A stretch of DNA of 64,000 nt from Autumnicola patrickiae (GTDB lineage: Bacteria > Bacteroidota > Bacteroidia > Flavobacteriales > Flavobacteriaceae): positions 62,001 to 126,000 of the forward strand of contig NZ_JAVRHM010000002.1 of the NCBI RefSeq assembly GCF_031846525.1. The letters run 5' to 3'. Shown in pieces: positions 9,701 to 17,807 of the stretch; position 1 is the first letter of the stretch; each line of letters begins with the position of its first letter. The notes under the pieces were generated by a model. It ran no database searches. It saw only the letters and a list, made by a program, of their open reading frames with translations, and was not told the DNA's origin. Position numbers and translations under genes: made by a program.

Positions 9701-9852
9701 TTATTGGGAGTAATGATCTGAACCGGCTTGAAAACAAGCGCTGCCCCGGAAAAGTTCATTTTAATATGCTGCGCCAGTTCAGCTGCCAGTTCGGTTTTGT
9801 GAGCGGCGCTGTATCTCCTGAGGTTCTGTATTTCGGTCTGGTTGGTTTCCAT
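6775..9852 (-). CDS. recC: RecBCD enzyme subunit RecC
   Basis: 1025 residues between recD and recB. The N-terminus (ITPNKAQHNWLKEQLA) corresponds to the start of RecC, where an SF1 helicase fold has lost its ATPase motifs; no Walker A is visible. GGIVFCGLYPGMSIPKKLVAFLGLNFGEFPR matches, in order, the RecC stretch that mimics the helicase region ending in FPR (residues about 580-620). RecC holds the complex together and scans for Chi. The C-terminus would hold the inactive nuclease-like fold. The call rests on gene order plus these stretches. Local GC is higher than in the flanking defence genes. Confidence 0.88.
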   Translation of the reverse strand: METNQTEIQNLRRYSAAHKTELAAELAQHIKMNFSGAALVFKPVQIITPNKAQHNWLKEQLAQESGFISNLKQHSLNSFFRELIAELDPERKDSSGKEELIWKLFSEMGKQNFRSKFIKIKEYCGDDEIKRLALAQQVANLFEKYQEYDPQQDWKKQQHPDLEWQAWLYKKTGYEDQLLSASDLRELINEHLDRLLEFHSLYLFGDLQISPLHLEYLQVLAEREEFPMYVYSTHSAIARKVNPLAQSWGEYLVHRNRQLEVLKATAEDISATTYVPGNKMQHLQRDILRDSVSETLPQDDSILIYNSFTRVREVEALYNYLVRQVSNNKELGARDIMVCMPSLDPYVSAIRTVFDSAPYKFPYTLVSRGYGREESFWTALEQLLSFKREDLTAPGVFNLLEMQPVQNSFGFSDLELLRKAFIDANIRREHEGDETLETHYASFRNGLSRLIYGFCLGHTEPVDICGKKIYPVDIAEGQQAQDLFSLHEMVEMLNDFLELKEKKKSAKEWHLELMKLSEAFLRPEDWQQRQFQELMERMGGIQASEEKIGFRTFFFRLKDQLHNKDLQQIKGRGGIVFCGLYPGMSIPKKLVAFLGLNFGEFPRKSQELSFDLLQKESKPNSRREDRGAFLETFLNAERQVLLSYIGQNVKDNSVIPPSALISELQDYAEKAGAEIREVKHPLHAFNSKYFDPAEKELYTYQIRAKDKLKINEVNREPDIPEEIPLCVLENFLKDPFKHYYNKVLEIYYEDPENLPEWELFGLDNLQEWSLKNSLLQKSLAGEELDLEEIRREMILKGQLPLKSVGEQELEKVNTRIDALWKELEKHTNGRTLTMEEIDLKFTLKNNRSIKLNGHLSTLGEDAVYLFVSKAEKKKYELSAYLHYLVLKASGRTGALHYLCLDDNNEPFHHKIEVPKTIEEATKEIEEFLELYVENHERIIPFYPELNLKVEEVAACDDTAESDKIEKLRNLIDSKFEPFSNFYPSDYFLREYQQGFFLGDQGMSSLLEFQDLYTRIGGEIETAFNR

Positions 9853-9953
9853 GGTCAGTGGATTAGTTGGTTTTTCAGAAAAAGGTTTGGAACAGTTCCT
9901 TCTCTTTTATTTATATTCTTGAGAAAGATCGGTGCTAAAAGCGGCCTCCAGGA

Positions 9954-11753
9954 TCATATCCGGTCTCTTACTCCGGAGGCCCTTTTCACCATTGCCTTCG
10001 CTGCCGTTTTCAATACTTCTATTGTGCCCTGTATCTTCAGGTTTTGCTTTGCCCGGGTGATGCCGGTATAGAGCAGCTCCCGGGTAAGCAGGGCCAGCTC
10101 CTCTGTTTTGGGCATGACCATGAACACGCTGTCGAATTCCGAGCCCTGGCTCTTGTGGATGGTCATGGCAAAGACGGTCTCCACATCGGTGAGCAGTCCC
10201 GGGGGATAGCTCTTTGCTTCTCCCTTCTCATCGAGGAACCACAGCTTCATTTTTTCGGGATCGTCCTCTGCCGGTCTTACGATCCCCACATCACCGTTGA
10301 ACAGGTTCAGGTCGGGATGATTTTTTGTGACCATCACCGGGCGGTTCTTATAAAAAGTTTTTCCCGTTGTGAGAAGGCCTTTTCTGTTCAGGTGCTTTTC
10401 GGCTTTCTCGTTCAGCCCTTCTACTCCCTGCTGCCCCCTACGGATCACAGCGAGGATCCTGAGCTTGTTCAGCTTACGGATGGCCTCTGCTATATCCTTT
10501 TCCTCTATGTACTCGCTGAAGCCTTCTATGAACTCGTGGAGGAGCTTCTGATCATACTCAGGATCTATCTCTATCTCCTTGCTGGAATAAGTTTTCTCAT
10601 AAAAGGATCCCAGTTCTTTTTCATTGTTAATAATGATGGCTTTGCTGAGCCTCCCTATCTCCGGATGCTTCTGAAATCGATAGGAGAACTGCAGTTCGGT
10701 GATATGATCCTGCAGGAGTTCGCTTTCATCGCGGTTCTCCTGAAGTTCATAGAACGGCAGCAATTCCTTCAGGTCCCTCAGCACCTCCGCACTATATCGG
10801 TTTCGATCCTTAACAGAATTACACAGGTCCCCCAGGAGACTCCCCGCCTCCACCGAAGCCAGCTGGTTCTGGTCCCCCAGGACGATAAGCCGGGTGTCCT
10901 CCTTAACAGCACTGATAAGCTTCGCAAACAGGGCCACATCTATCATCGAAGCCTCGTCGACAATTATGACATCTGCCTGCAGTTTGTTCTTTGCATCATG
11001 CCTGAAATACGGCGACTGGTATTTAGGTCCCAAAAGCCGGTGCAGGGTAAAAGGCTCCAGGGCAGCAATGCTCTCCCTGAAATCTTCCGGCACCTGCGCA
11101 TTGTCCTTCAGGGCTTCTTTCATTCTCATGGCCGCTTTCCCGGTCGGAGCCGCCAGCTTTACGTCCAGATCAGGGTTCTCCTCATACAGCAGGCTCAGGA
11201 TCTTGGCCACGGTAGTGGTCTTTCCCGTCCCCGGTCCTCCGGTAATGATGCTGAAGTTATTGAGAAAGGCCATGGCCGCAGCCAATAGCTGCCAGTCCGT
11301 CCCCACCTCCTTTGAGGTTTCCCTGCCTGCGATAAGTTTTTCGAACTGAGAGGACTCTTTAAGTTTCCTCAGCCTTCCCTGCCGTTCTTCCTGTCCTTTT
11401 GAGATGAGGCTTTTAATGCCTTCTATGATCTGAGTCTCGTAGTTGTAGTAGCGCGTGATATAGAAGTTGTTTCCGGCCAGGGCAAAGGGGAGGTTGATCT
11501 TCCCTTCCCCGTTCTCAGGAGTTTGCTTATACACAAGATCGCTCTGTGCCAGTTTTTCAACTGCCTCTTGCAGGTCAAGGTCCATTGGGTCCTCCTGAAA
11601 GCCTTCGAACAATTCATCCGCTGATGGTTTCTCTTTTAGGTCCAGGCAGACACTGCCCTGGGCCAGCTGCCGGGAAACGGCGTAGGCGAAGGGTTGCAAG
11701 TCTTTTTGTTCCTTGAAGAAGGAGGCGAAGTGGTGGTGGGGGGGTGATTTCAT
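9954..11753 (-). CDS. recD: RecBCD enzyme subunit RecD (5'-3' helicase)
   Basis: 599 residues, the normal RecD1 size. Walker A GGPGTGKT is at residues 172-179, followed by APTGKAAMRM, Walker B DVIIVDEASMID, motif III VLGDQNQLASVEAGSLLGDL, and the C-terminal TIHKSQGSEFDSV and YTGITRAK. An N-terminal ~100-residue region corresponds to the RecB-interacting domain. It is the first gene of the recD-recC-recB set; 101 bases separate it from recC. RecBCD rather than AddAB is the break-processing enzyme here. Confidence 0.93.
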   Translation of the reverse strand: MKSPPHHHFASFFKEQKDLQPFAYAVSRQLAQGSVCLDLKEKPSADELFEGFQEDPMDLDLQEAVEKLAQSDLVYKQTPENGEGKINLPFALAGNNFYITRYYNYETQIIEGIKSLISKGQEERQGRLRKLKESSQFEKLIAGRETSKEVGTDWQLLAAAMAFLNNFSIITGGPGTGKTTTVAKILSLLYEENPDLDVKLAAPTGKAAMRMKEALKDNAQVPEDFRESIAALEPFTLHRLLGPKYQSPYFRHDAKNKLQADVIIVDEASMIDVALFAKLISAVKEDTRLIVLGDQNQLASVEAGSLLGDLCNSVKDRNRYSAEVLRDLKELLPFYELQENRDESELLQDHITELQFSYRFQKHPEIGRLSKAIIINNEKELGSFYEKTYSSKEIEIDPEYDQKLLHEFIEGFSEYIEEKDIAEAIRKLNKLRILAVIRRGQQGVEGLNEKAEKHLNRKGLLTTGKTFYKNRPVMVTKNHPDLNLFNGDVGIVRPAEDDPEKMKLWFLDEKGEAKSYPPGLLTDVETVFAMTIHKSQGSEFDSVFMVMPKTEELALLTRELLYTGITRAKQNLKIQGTIEVLKTAAKAMVKRASGVRDRI

Positions 11754-11977
11754 ATTAGAAAATTTTTTACAGCAGATAATTCACGTCGAAAAGGCTATAA
11801 AAAGGAGTCTTTCAGGAGCTTCAAAATGTTCAAACTGCCACAAAAGAACTCCCTAATAGTCAGAGAAAAACGAATACAGGAATTACTTTAACATTTTTCC
11901 TGCCGAAACAGTACCGGAACATATTCGATCTTATTGAAACTTTTTTTAATGATCCTTTGTAATGTAAATTTGTTCAA

Positions 11978-13681
11978 CTACGCAACTTCTTCATAATCGA
12001 CAGTAGTAATATAACTTGCCTTGTCATACCATTCCTTTATTTTCTTTGCCTTGTCCATAAATTCGCCGGCTTCTGCTCTTAAAGATTCCTGACTTTTTAA
12101 GGTGTTTTCGAAAGCCGGGGCAAAGTTTTTTATATAGGATTCATCGTCATTAACAATTGATAAAAGGTGCTTTTTATATTGATTTAAATAGGCTACTATT
12201 TCAGTTTTCGACTCTTCCAGCTTTTTGTTTTTTCGATGCAAATCCCAAGTTTCCCATACCTCAAAAGCCACACCGATTCCGGCTAAAGCACCATTCAGGC
12301 CTTTGGCGAATTTAACAGCTCCCCAAGGCTTGAATTTCATTGCTGAATCAATACCAATTTTACCTAATCCTCCCCTCAGTATATCTCTGGAAGCCAAAAC
12401 AGTAGTGTTATTTATTCCTAATTTAGATAAAGCATTAAAGCCCATTTTTGCCTGTGATTGTAAAAACGATTTATCTAAGGAATCTCTGAAATCAAATTCA
12501 GCAGTAATTTTGTTATTCAATGCTACTATTGATGATTTAGTACTCTCGGCATATCTATCAAAAAAAGAATTCACTTCAGATTCCAGGTTTATGCCATCCT
12601 GTCCAATGTTTCGGATGAAAAAGTCTTCATACGTTTCTAAATCTGTCGATTTCACCTGCAATAGCATTCCATCAAAATAAGAAATCACTTCCGCCTTTAA
12701 GTTAATTCTGTTTTCCTTGAATTTAGATTTGGTTTTCGAAATCTGTTTATCAATTTCAGCCAGGGATTCATCTCTGGTTTTAAGTTGTTGTTCATAAAAA
12801 GTAAAAATTTCATCAGCTTGTCTGGATTGTTTTGATATTGACTCTGATATAACACTTAAAGATTGTGCTTTAATAAGATTCTCTTTGGAACTTTTTAAAA
12901 ATGATTCTGTCAACTCCCTAAGTTTATTGATTCGGGAAAGTTTTAGATATACATCTTCATTTTTGAACCAATTTACCACACCTCTATCAAATGGATTCGC
13001 AGAAATACCTATAATCTTTAATTGATCTTCCTCTTCTAAAGTCAATCCAATTACGGTTTTTAATTTATCAATTACTGCATTCTTTTTTATTGCAAACTGA
13101 TGTTCATAGTCTTCATCATCTTCTATGTCGCAAACGTCATCAATACGATTTATAATAAAAATAGTATTATTCAACTTTTTTAAATCTCGAAATAACCACT
13201 TTATGGTTTCGGTATGGCTATCTTTTATAGAATTAACCGGATTTAAAACATATAATATAAGATGTGCTTCGGAAACATACTTTTTGGTTATTTCTGCATA
13301 TTTAAGTACAGCTGAATCCTCAGCTACCTTTTCTTTTGAACCAAATAGCCCCGGGGTATCGACAATTTCGCAATTATCTTCAAAACCTTCTGGACGATAA
13401 ATTTCTAAACTGTCTGAGGATTCCAACGGATCTATCTTCATATTTTCTTTTATCTTCCCTAACCAACTGGCGGCAACTGTTGTCTTACCTTCTGAAAAAG
13501 CCCCTACCAATGCAACTTTTATTTTTTCAGATTTCACCCCCTCAATTACTTTTAAAATCTTCTTTTCAGTGTCTTCGACATCTACGTTTAGTAGTTTACC
13601 TTCTCTTACCCATTTCAGCGTTTTTTCGAGATTGGATATTATTTGTTGTTTTTGCTCAAGAAAGCTATTTAATGGCTCCAT
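11978..13681 (-). CDS. LeoA-like dynamin-family GTPase
   Basis: 567 residues. G1 P-loop GAFSEGKT at 60-67, G3 DTPG at 108-111, and G4 NRID at 178-181. A long helical stalk follows (about 260-420, rich in K/E/Q), then a hydrophobic glycine/alanine-rich stretch near residues 450-480 that could touch membrane. Length, the FSEGKT P-loop and the order of parts match the LeoA/HP0731-type bacterial dynamin-like proteins. These remodel membranes; LeoA was first linked to toxin secretion in enterotoxigenic E. coli, and bacterial dynamins have been tied to phage resistance. The start lies three bases after the stop of the next GTPase gene, so the two are probably translationally coupled. Confidence 0.75.
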   Translation of the reverse strand: MEPLNSFLEQKQQIISNLEKTLKWVREGKLLNVDVEDTEKKILKVIEGVKSEKIKVALVGAFSEGKTTVAASWLGKIKENMKIDPLESSDSLEIYRPEGFEDNCEIVDTPGLFGSKEKVAEDSAVLKYAEITKKYVSEAHLILYVLNPVNSIKDSHTETIKWLFRDLKKLNNTIFIINRIDDVCDIEDDEDYEHQFAIKKNAVIDKLKTVIGLTLEEEDQLKIIGISANPFDRGVVNWFKNEDVYLKLSRINKLRELTESFLKSSKENLIKAQSLSVISESISKQSRQADEIFTFYEQQLKTRDESLAEIDKQISKTKSKFKENRINLKAEVISYFDGMLLQVKSTDLETYEDFFIRNIGQDGINLESEVNSFFDRYAESTKSSIVALNNKITAEFDFRDSLDKSFLQSQAKMGFNALSKLGINNTTVLASRDILRGGLGKIGIDSAMKFKPWGAVKFAKGLNGALAGIGVAFEVWETWDLHRKNKKLEESKTEIVAYLNQYKKHLLSIVNDDESYIKNFAPAFENTLKSQESLRAEAGEFMDKAKKIKEWYDKASYITTVDYEEVA

Positions 13682-13684
13682 TTT

Positions 13685-15919
13685 TTATTTTTTTTGGGTT
13701 TTAACTTCTTTAATTAATATTTCTAGCTGATCTGTTTTTGCTTCTAATACAGATTGTATTGCCTTAATCCCCTTTAGGTTGTAATCTAGCATCGTCCTAA
13801 CCTCATTAATTATATTCTTCTGACAATCATCAATGATATTTTTATTTGAAGCATCCAATCTTGATTTGATTTCGGCTTGCAAATTTCTTAATTTTTCATC
13901 CACCTGTTTCTTAGCTTTTGATTCCGGAGTTTCTTTATCCAAGAAGAACCTAACAACATTAAAAAGAGCACCCAGAATAGCTCCAACAGCTGCCCCAATT
14001 AAGTTTCCTATTCCTGGTATAGCAGAACCTAAAGCAGCTCCACTCATTGCCATTCCTGCCACAGAGATTACAATCCCTCCAAATTTACTCCACTGAAAAT
14101 TAAATGACGTATTAAAGTCACCAACAGTTCTATTTTCAAAACCGGTAATTCTAACCGATGCAATTTTCTTGATGTTACTTTGCATTTTTTCCACATTCTC
14201 TTTTACCTCACGTGTAAATGAATCACATGTTTTTTGTGTAGAATCCGTATATTCTTTCGATAATTCTTCTAAAACATAATTGCCATAACAGCCTGCAATA
14301 AATTTTATACGTTTTTCTTGATTCTTGATCAGACGAGCTTTTGATCTATCAGAAGTATTTAATCTATAAAGACTTTCCCCTTTTTTATCTATTAGATCGT
14401 ATAGTTTTTCACGAAGATTTTCTACTGCGGATTTCGATAATTTGTTTAAAATTCGGGTTAGTTCATTCTTTAATTCCCTCTGACTGTTGTCGTTTTTATC
14501 CTTCGCTACCGTAATCTCTTTATCAATATTTTGAACAAATTCATCACTATATCTTGAATTGCGTATTTCTTGGATTTTCTCTTGAAAATCATTTGCAGCA
14601 CAAACTGCTTTTTGAATATTTGCATTAATGATTTTTCTTTCCATTTCAGTCAACTGAAACCTAATCAAAGTTTCAACTTTTTCTAATTGTGAAATAGAGT
14701 AAAGTTTCTCAGGTGTTTCAAATTTATCCAGAAGCTTTTTCTGAAACTTAAAATTCCTTTCTTTCTGAGGTATTTCTCCTTTTGAACAAAAAGCCATTAA
14801 GCCTTGTAAAGAATAACAACCCTTATAAAAATCTCCTAACTCATTTTGCATTTGGTTAGAAATGTTTTTCCTGAAGTCTTCTGCACCAGGATGCATTGCT
14901 TCAAAAGTTACGACGTCGTCATAAGTGTATGTGTTTTTCCTCTCGTTCAATAAAAAATATACTTCAGTTTGCTCCTTTAAATATTTTTTTATTTTAGCTA
15001 TCGTTCCACTTTCTGGTAATTTCCCTGCCGAGCACACATAAAAAACGCAATGTGCTTTTGAGACAGCCTCCATTATCATTTTTTCATATTTACCCTCATT
15101 TCCTTCAATACCTGGCACATCAATTAATGTAAAAGGTTCTTCTTCTTGATTGAATTGATACTCAATACAGAATTGAGTGAAATCTTGCACTCCAGTCCCT
15201 ATTATTTCCCCATCAAAGAATTGCTCCCTTTCTTTTTTCAATTCGCTTGCCTTGGAAACTATATTCGCCACTCTACTATCCTGTTCTGGATCTTCTGAAT
15301 CCAGTTTATAAATTTCATTTTCCAACAACTTGATTTTTTGTTCAAAAAAGAGAACAGGAGGTAAGCCAAACCAAGACCTGAAAACATCTAGTCCATTTGC
15401 CCAAAAAGTATTTTGCAATCTTTTTGCCTTTTCTTTTATTTGCTCCAACTGAGAGGTTTTTTCTTTGGCTTGATTAAGCTTTAACTCTCTAATAGAGGAT
15501 TTAATTTCTTCAGATTCTTGTTTCAACTCGAGAATTTTGGAGTCTATGGATTTTTTTAGTTCATTGTTTTCAATCTTCTTATCTTCAAGCATTGAAATTC
15601 TTAGGGCCTCTATTATTGTACTTTTACCAGCGTTTGTTTCGCCAAAAAATGCAATAGTGAACTTATCCCAAACCGCATTTTCATCTAACTTTATAAGTTT
15701 TTGAACAAATTCATTTCTCAAGTATTGTAAATCGGAGTGTACTTCGTCATTTACTTTTTTTACATCAATATGCTGTATCTCAACATTAGAAATGTCGTTC
15801 AGTACTTCATCAACATTATCAATAAGGCTCGAATAGACATTTCGATAGCTTGAATTATTCTTCCTCTTATCTTTAAGTGTCTCTATAATATTATTTTCGC
15901 CGTATCCCATTTTTTTCAA
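13685..15919 (-). CDS. Second dynamin-like GTPase (LeoB/C-like) with coiled coils and a hydrophobic insert
   Basis: 744 residues. P-loop GETNAGKST at 93-101 and G3 DVPG at 267-270. The ~165 residues between them are an unusually long, charged coiled-coil insertion. A putative G4-like LLNERK follows near 325. Residues about 620-665 are hydrophobic and glycine/alanine-rich (AGMAMSGAALGSAIPGIGN), as in a membrane-inserting paddle. The protein ends with another coiled coil. Dynamin-like proteins in bacteria often come as unequal pairs in one operon, which fits the neighbour coded three bases downstream. I infer that the two form a hetero-oligomer at the membrane. Confidence 0.7.
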   Translation of the reverse strand: MKKMGYGENNIIETLKDKRKNNSSYRNVYSSLIDNVDEVLNDISNVEIQHIDVKKVNDEVHSDLQYLRNEFVQKLIKLDENAVWDKFTIAFFGETNAGKSTIIEALRISMLEDKKIENNELKKSIDSKILELKQESEEIKSSIRELKLNQAKEKTSQLEQIKEKAKRLQNTFWANGLDVFRSWFGLPPVLFFEQKIKLLENEIYKLDSEDPEQDSRVANIVSKASELKKEREQFFDGEIIGTGVQDFTQFCIEYQFNQEEEPFTLIDVPGIEGNEGKYEKMIMEAVSKAHCVFYVCSAGKLPESGTIAKIKKYLKEQTEVYFLLNERKNTYTYDDVVTFEAMHPGAEDFRKNISNQMQNELGDFYKGCYSLQGLMAFCSKGEIPQKERNFKFQKKLLDKFETPEKLYSISQLEKVETLIRFQLTEMERKIINANIQKAVCAANDFQEKIQEIRNSRYSDEFVQNIDKEITVAKDKNDNSQRELKNELTRILNKLSKSAVENLREKLYDLIDKKGESLYRLNTSDRSKARLIKNQEKRIKFIAGCYGNYVLEELSKEYTDSTQKTCDSFTREVKENVEKMQSNIKKIASVRITGFENRTVGDFNTSFNFQWSKFGGIVISVAGMAMSGAALGSAIPGIGNLIGAAVGAILGALFNVVRFFLDKETPESKAKKQVDEKLRNLQAEIKSRLDASNKNIIDDCQKNIINEVRTMLDYNLKGIKAIQSVLEAKTDQLEILIKEVKTQKK

Positions 15920-15967
15920 TTAGGTTATATTTTCTCATCTTTTTTAAAATTCAATTCTTGTTGATGA

Positions 15968-16411
15968 TTACGTTGTGAGTATTTTCACCAGACCTTCAAT
16001 TCCAGCATCTGCTTTCTTTAAATTAGCCAATGTTAATTTTAAATCGATTCCGTTAACTTCAATATTAGTTGGATTGCTCAACCAATCTTCCATTCTGCCT
16101 TTACCTTTCGATTTATTTATAGATGAAAGTGTAACTCCAATATTTTCCGAACAATTTACCACCAGAGCAATTTGCTCATCGGTTAAAACGGATTTATATC
16201 TGCTGTGAATTTCTTCAGAAGATCTAATATGTTCATAATCATAAGGATCACCCCCCAATAATACTTTGCCGGTATAAATATCCTGGTAATGTGCTTGTTC
16301 AAATCCTTTGGCTTTTCCTCTTGCCAGTGCAGCTGCGTGCATCGATCGTTTTGCTTTTGCAAATTCCTTATCTATTTCTATTCTCCGGTATGGCCTGTTT
16401 TTATTTATCAT
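15968..16411 (-). CDS. Small HNH-like protein in the dynamin operon
   Basis: 147 residues. Residues 46-62 read YTGKVLLGGDPYDYEHI: a treble-clef-like TG pair and then D58-Y-E60-H61-I, close to the D-x-D/E-H-I of HNH nucleases. N90 and SINKSKG (N99, K100) follow at the right spacing for the Asn and the closing N-x-x-K-G. I therefore read it as a compact HNH-type fold. It could be an active nuclease or a non-catalytic relative. Its N-terminus is basic. It sits 48 bases from the large GTPase gene and 48 bases from the membrane protein gene, on the same strand, so it is probably in one operon with both. Confidence 0.5.
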   Translation of the reverse strand: MINKNRPYRRIEIDKEFAKAKRSMHAAALARGKAKGFEQAHYQDIYTGKVLLGGDPYDYEHIRSSEEIHSRYKSVLTDEQIALVVNCSENIGVTLSSINKSKGKGRMEDWLSNPTNIEVNGIDLKLTLANLKKADAGIEGLVKILTT

Positions 16412-16459
16412 TCCAGTTTGTAATGTTAGTTTCCTCTGAATCCGTTAAACTTCAACTGG

Positions 16460-16870
16460 TTATGCTTTTTTCCACTCTCTATATTTCTCCAGATCCTCCT
16501 TAACAATATCTAGACAAATTTCAAAAAAGGCCGCATCCTTTAAATATCCAGAAAAAACATTAGGAGGAATAGGGGTGAACACTACTGGACGCAACACATA
16601 CAAAAAATATCCTCCGATAGAAGCTATTGTTAGTAATGCTACATCTTTGTAAAATCCCTTGTAGAAATCCTTGAATAACAAAAAAAAATCTTTTAGGTCT
16701 TCAACCTTTTTTGAATTTGAACTTTTCTGGGGTATTCTAAAAAAATATTCTTCTTGACTTAAGATCTTTTCTCCGTCTTCTTCCCTAAACATTTTTTGCC
16801 ACTTGTAGAACTCCTTTTGTGGCTGTTTTCCTGAAAATTTTGAAATTAGAGTTGGGACATATTCAAGCAT
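16460..16870 (-). CDS. Small protein with one membrane segment, first gene of the dynamin operon
   Basis: 136 residues, no recognised family. Residues 1-75 are charged, with many Lys, Glu and Phe. A single hydrophobic segment, about residues 78-98 (VALLTIASIGGYFLYVLRPV), is followed by a short acidic/helical tail ending EKYREWKKA. No signal peptide is visible, so it would sit in the inner membrane with cytosolic ends. It leads the four-gene group 16870 to 11978. The idea that it anchors or recruits the GTPases is inference only. Confidence 0.5.
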   Translation of the reverse strand: MLEYVPTLISKFSGKQPQKEFYKWQKMFREEDGEKILSQEEYFFRIPQKSSNSKKVEDLKDFFLLFKDFYKGFYKDVALLTIASIGGYFLYVLRPVVFTPIPPNVFSGYLKDAAFFEICLDIVKEDLEKYREWKKA

Positions 16871-17004
16871 TATATTGTAATTATTAATTAATGGTCGTTT
16901 TACTATGTTGTAATAATAGATATATAGATATAAGGCTGCTCTAGCCAGAATTTATGGTTTTTCTGAAAGCCTAAAATGCTTAGCGTAAGAATCAATTCTC
17001 TGAG

Positions 17005-17268
17005 CTATAACTTCCCTAAAGAAATTATACTCATAATTAGCATCCCAATTCCGCATCCTAAATAATAGGTAAAACCGGTGTTGGTCTCTGCGAATATTCC
17101 TATTTCAAAGATCAGGTAACCTATTAGTGAAAAAGTTATAATAAAGCCATGCCATAGCCCCCCAAAAAAACCATATTCAGACTCCGTTGGACCTGCAGGG
17201 GCACAAGAGGTTAGACTAAGAATTAGAAACAGGAATAGTCCTATTTTCATTACCTTTTTAAAGTTCAT
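17005..17268 (-). CDS. Mini-lipoprotein with two membrane segments (paralogue 1)
   Basis: 87 residues from the ATG at 17268; the frame continues to 17307, but the paralogue at 19755-20024 supports the shorter start. The signal sequence ends in the lipobox LTSC, followed by APAGPTESEYGFFGGLWHG and two hydrophobic segments separated by a short loop containing AETNTG. It shares nearly all of this with the second copy 2.7 kb away. No named family comes to mind. The stretch CAPAG..E.EYGFF.G.WHGF is the conserved core. Confidence 0.6.
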   Translation of the reverse strand: MNFKKVMKIGLFLFLILSLTSCAPAGPTESEYGFFGGLWHGFIITFSLIGYLIFEIGIFAETNTGFTYYLGCGIGMLIMSIISLGKL

Positions 17269-17334
17269 TTCCACTTTTATCTGATTTTGCATTTGATCTC
17301 TCCACATCCTTCACTGTTGATGCTTTAATTAATA

Positions 17335-17562
17335 TTAATAAGGCTCCAAATCGTTTTCTTCAGCGTTACGGTTGAGGAGGTTTAAAAGCTCACTAAAAGA
17401 ACTCTTCTCTTCTCCATAAGTGGTATCCCTGGCCTCCTGTAATTTTTCCCTGGTTGCCCAAAAATCTTCTAAAAAGGATTGACTTCTACTATGGTCAGTG
17501 TCAGATTCCACTTCATCGATAAGTTTGTTGGTGTGCTTTTTTAAATCATCTAATTGTCCCAT
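17335..17562 (-). CDS. Small acidic hypothetical protein
   Basis: 75 residues, acidic, predicted helical (MGQLDDLKKHTNKLIDEVES at the start), no membrane segment. It is close to and co-directional with the preceding 69-residue gene (nine bases apart). I do not recognise it. Possible roles such as an immunity or chaperone-like partner for its neighbours cannot be supported from sequence. Confidence 0.45.
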   Translation of the reverse strand: MGQLDDLKKHTNKLIDEVESDTDHSRSQSFLEDFWATREKLQEARDTTYGEEKSSFSELLNLLNRNAEENDLEPY

Positions 17563-17571
17563 ACATCCAAA

Positions 17572-17781
17572 TTAAATTGCTCTATACTCCAAATATCCCG
17601 TATTCAAATACCCTTCTGTCTTTAGATCCACACCATGTACTCTCATGAATGCATTATAAACTTTCTCTTTTTCATCCAGAGGATTTGCAAACATTGAGCT
17701 TATTTGTACAGCCAGTCCGCCATCTATATATTCTCCTTTGACATTTATGCAGTGTTTGGTTTTTATTTCAAATGTTGCCAT
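17572..17781 (-). CDS. Small beta-rich hypothetical protein (resembles DUF6140-type)
   Basis: 69 residues. The layout F.I.TKH.I.VKGEYIDGGLAVQI, then NP...V..AF.R..GVDLK, then GYLNTGYLE recalls small Bacteroidota proteins grouped as DUF6140, but I recall this family only loosely. There is no signal peptide. It is followed nine bases later by the 75-residue acidic gene and preceded at 26 bases by the 226-residue gene, so the three could be cotranscribed. Confidence 0.5.
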   Translation of the reverse strand: MATFEIKTKHCINVKGEYIDGGLAVQISSMFANPLDEKEKVYNAFMRVHGVDLKTEGYLNTGYLEYRAI

Positions 17782-17807
17782 ATTTTTTAGTGCTCTTAAT
17801 CTCGTTT

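Noticed and set aside
10044..11288. 414-codon open frame on the plus strand opposite recD
   Set aside because: It mirrors recD, whose helicase motifs are unmistakable; the plus-strand wording is Leu/His/Gln-rich with no family signature.
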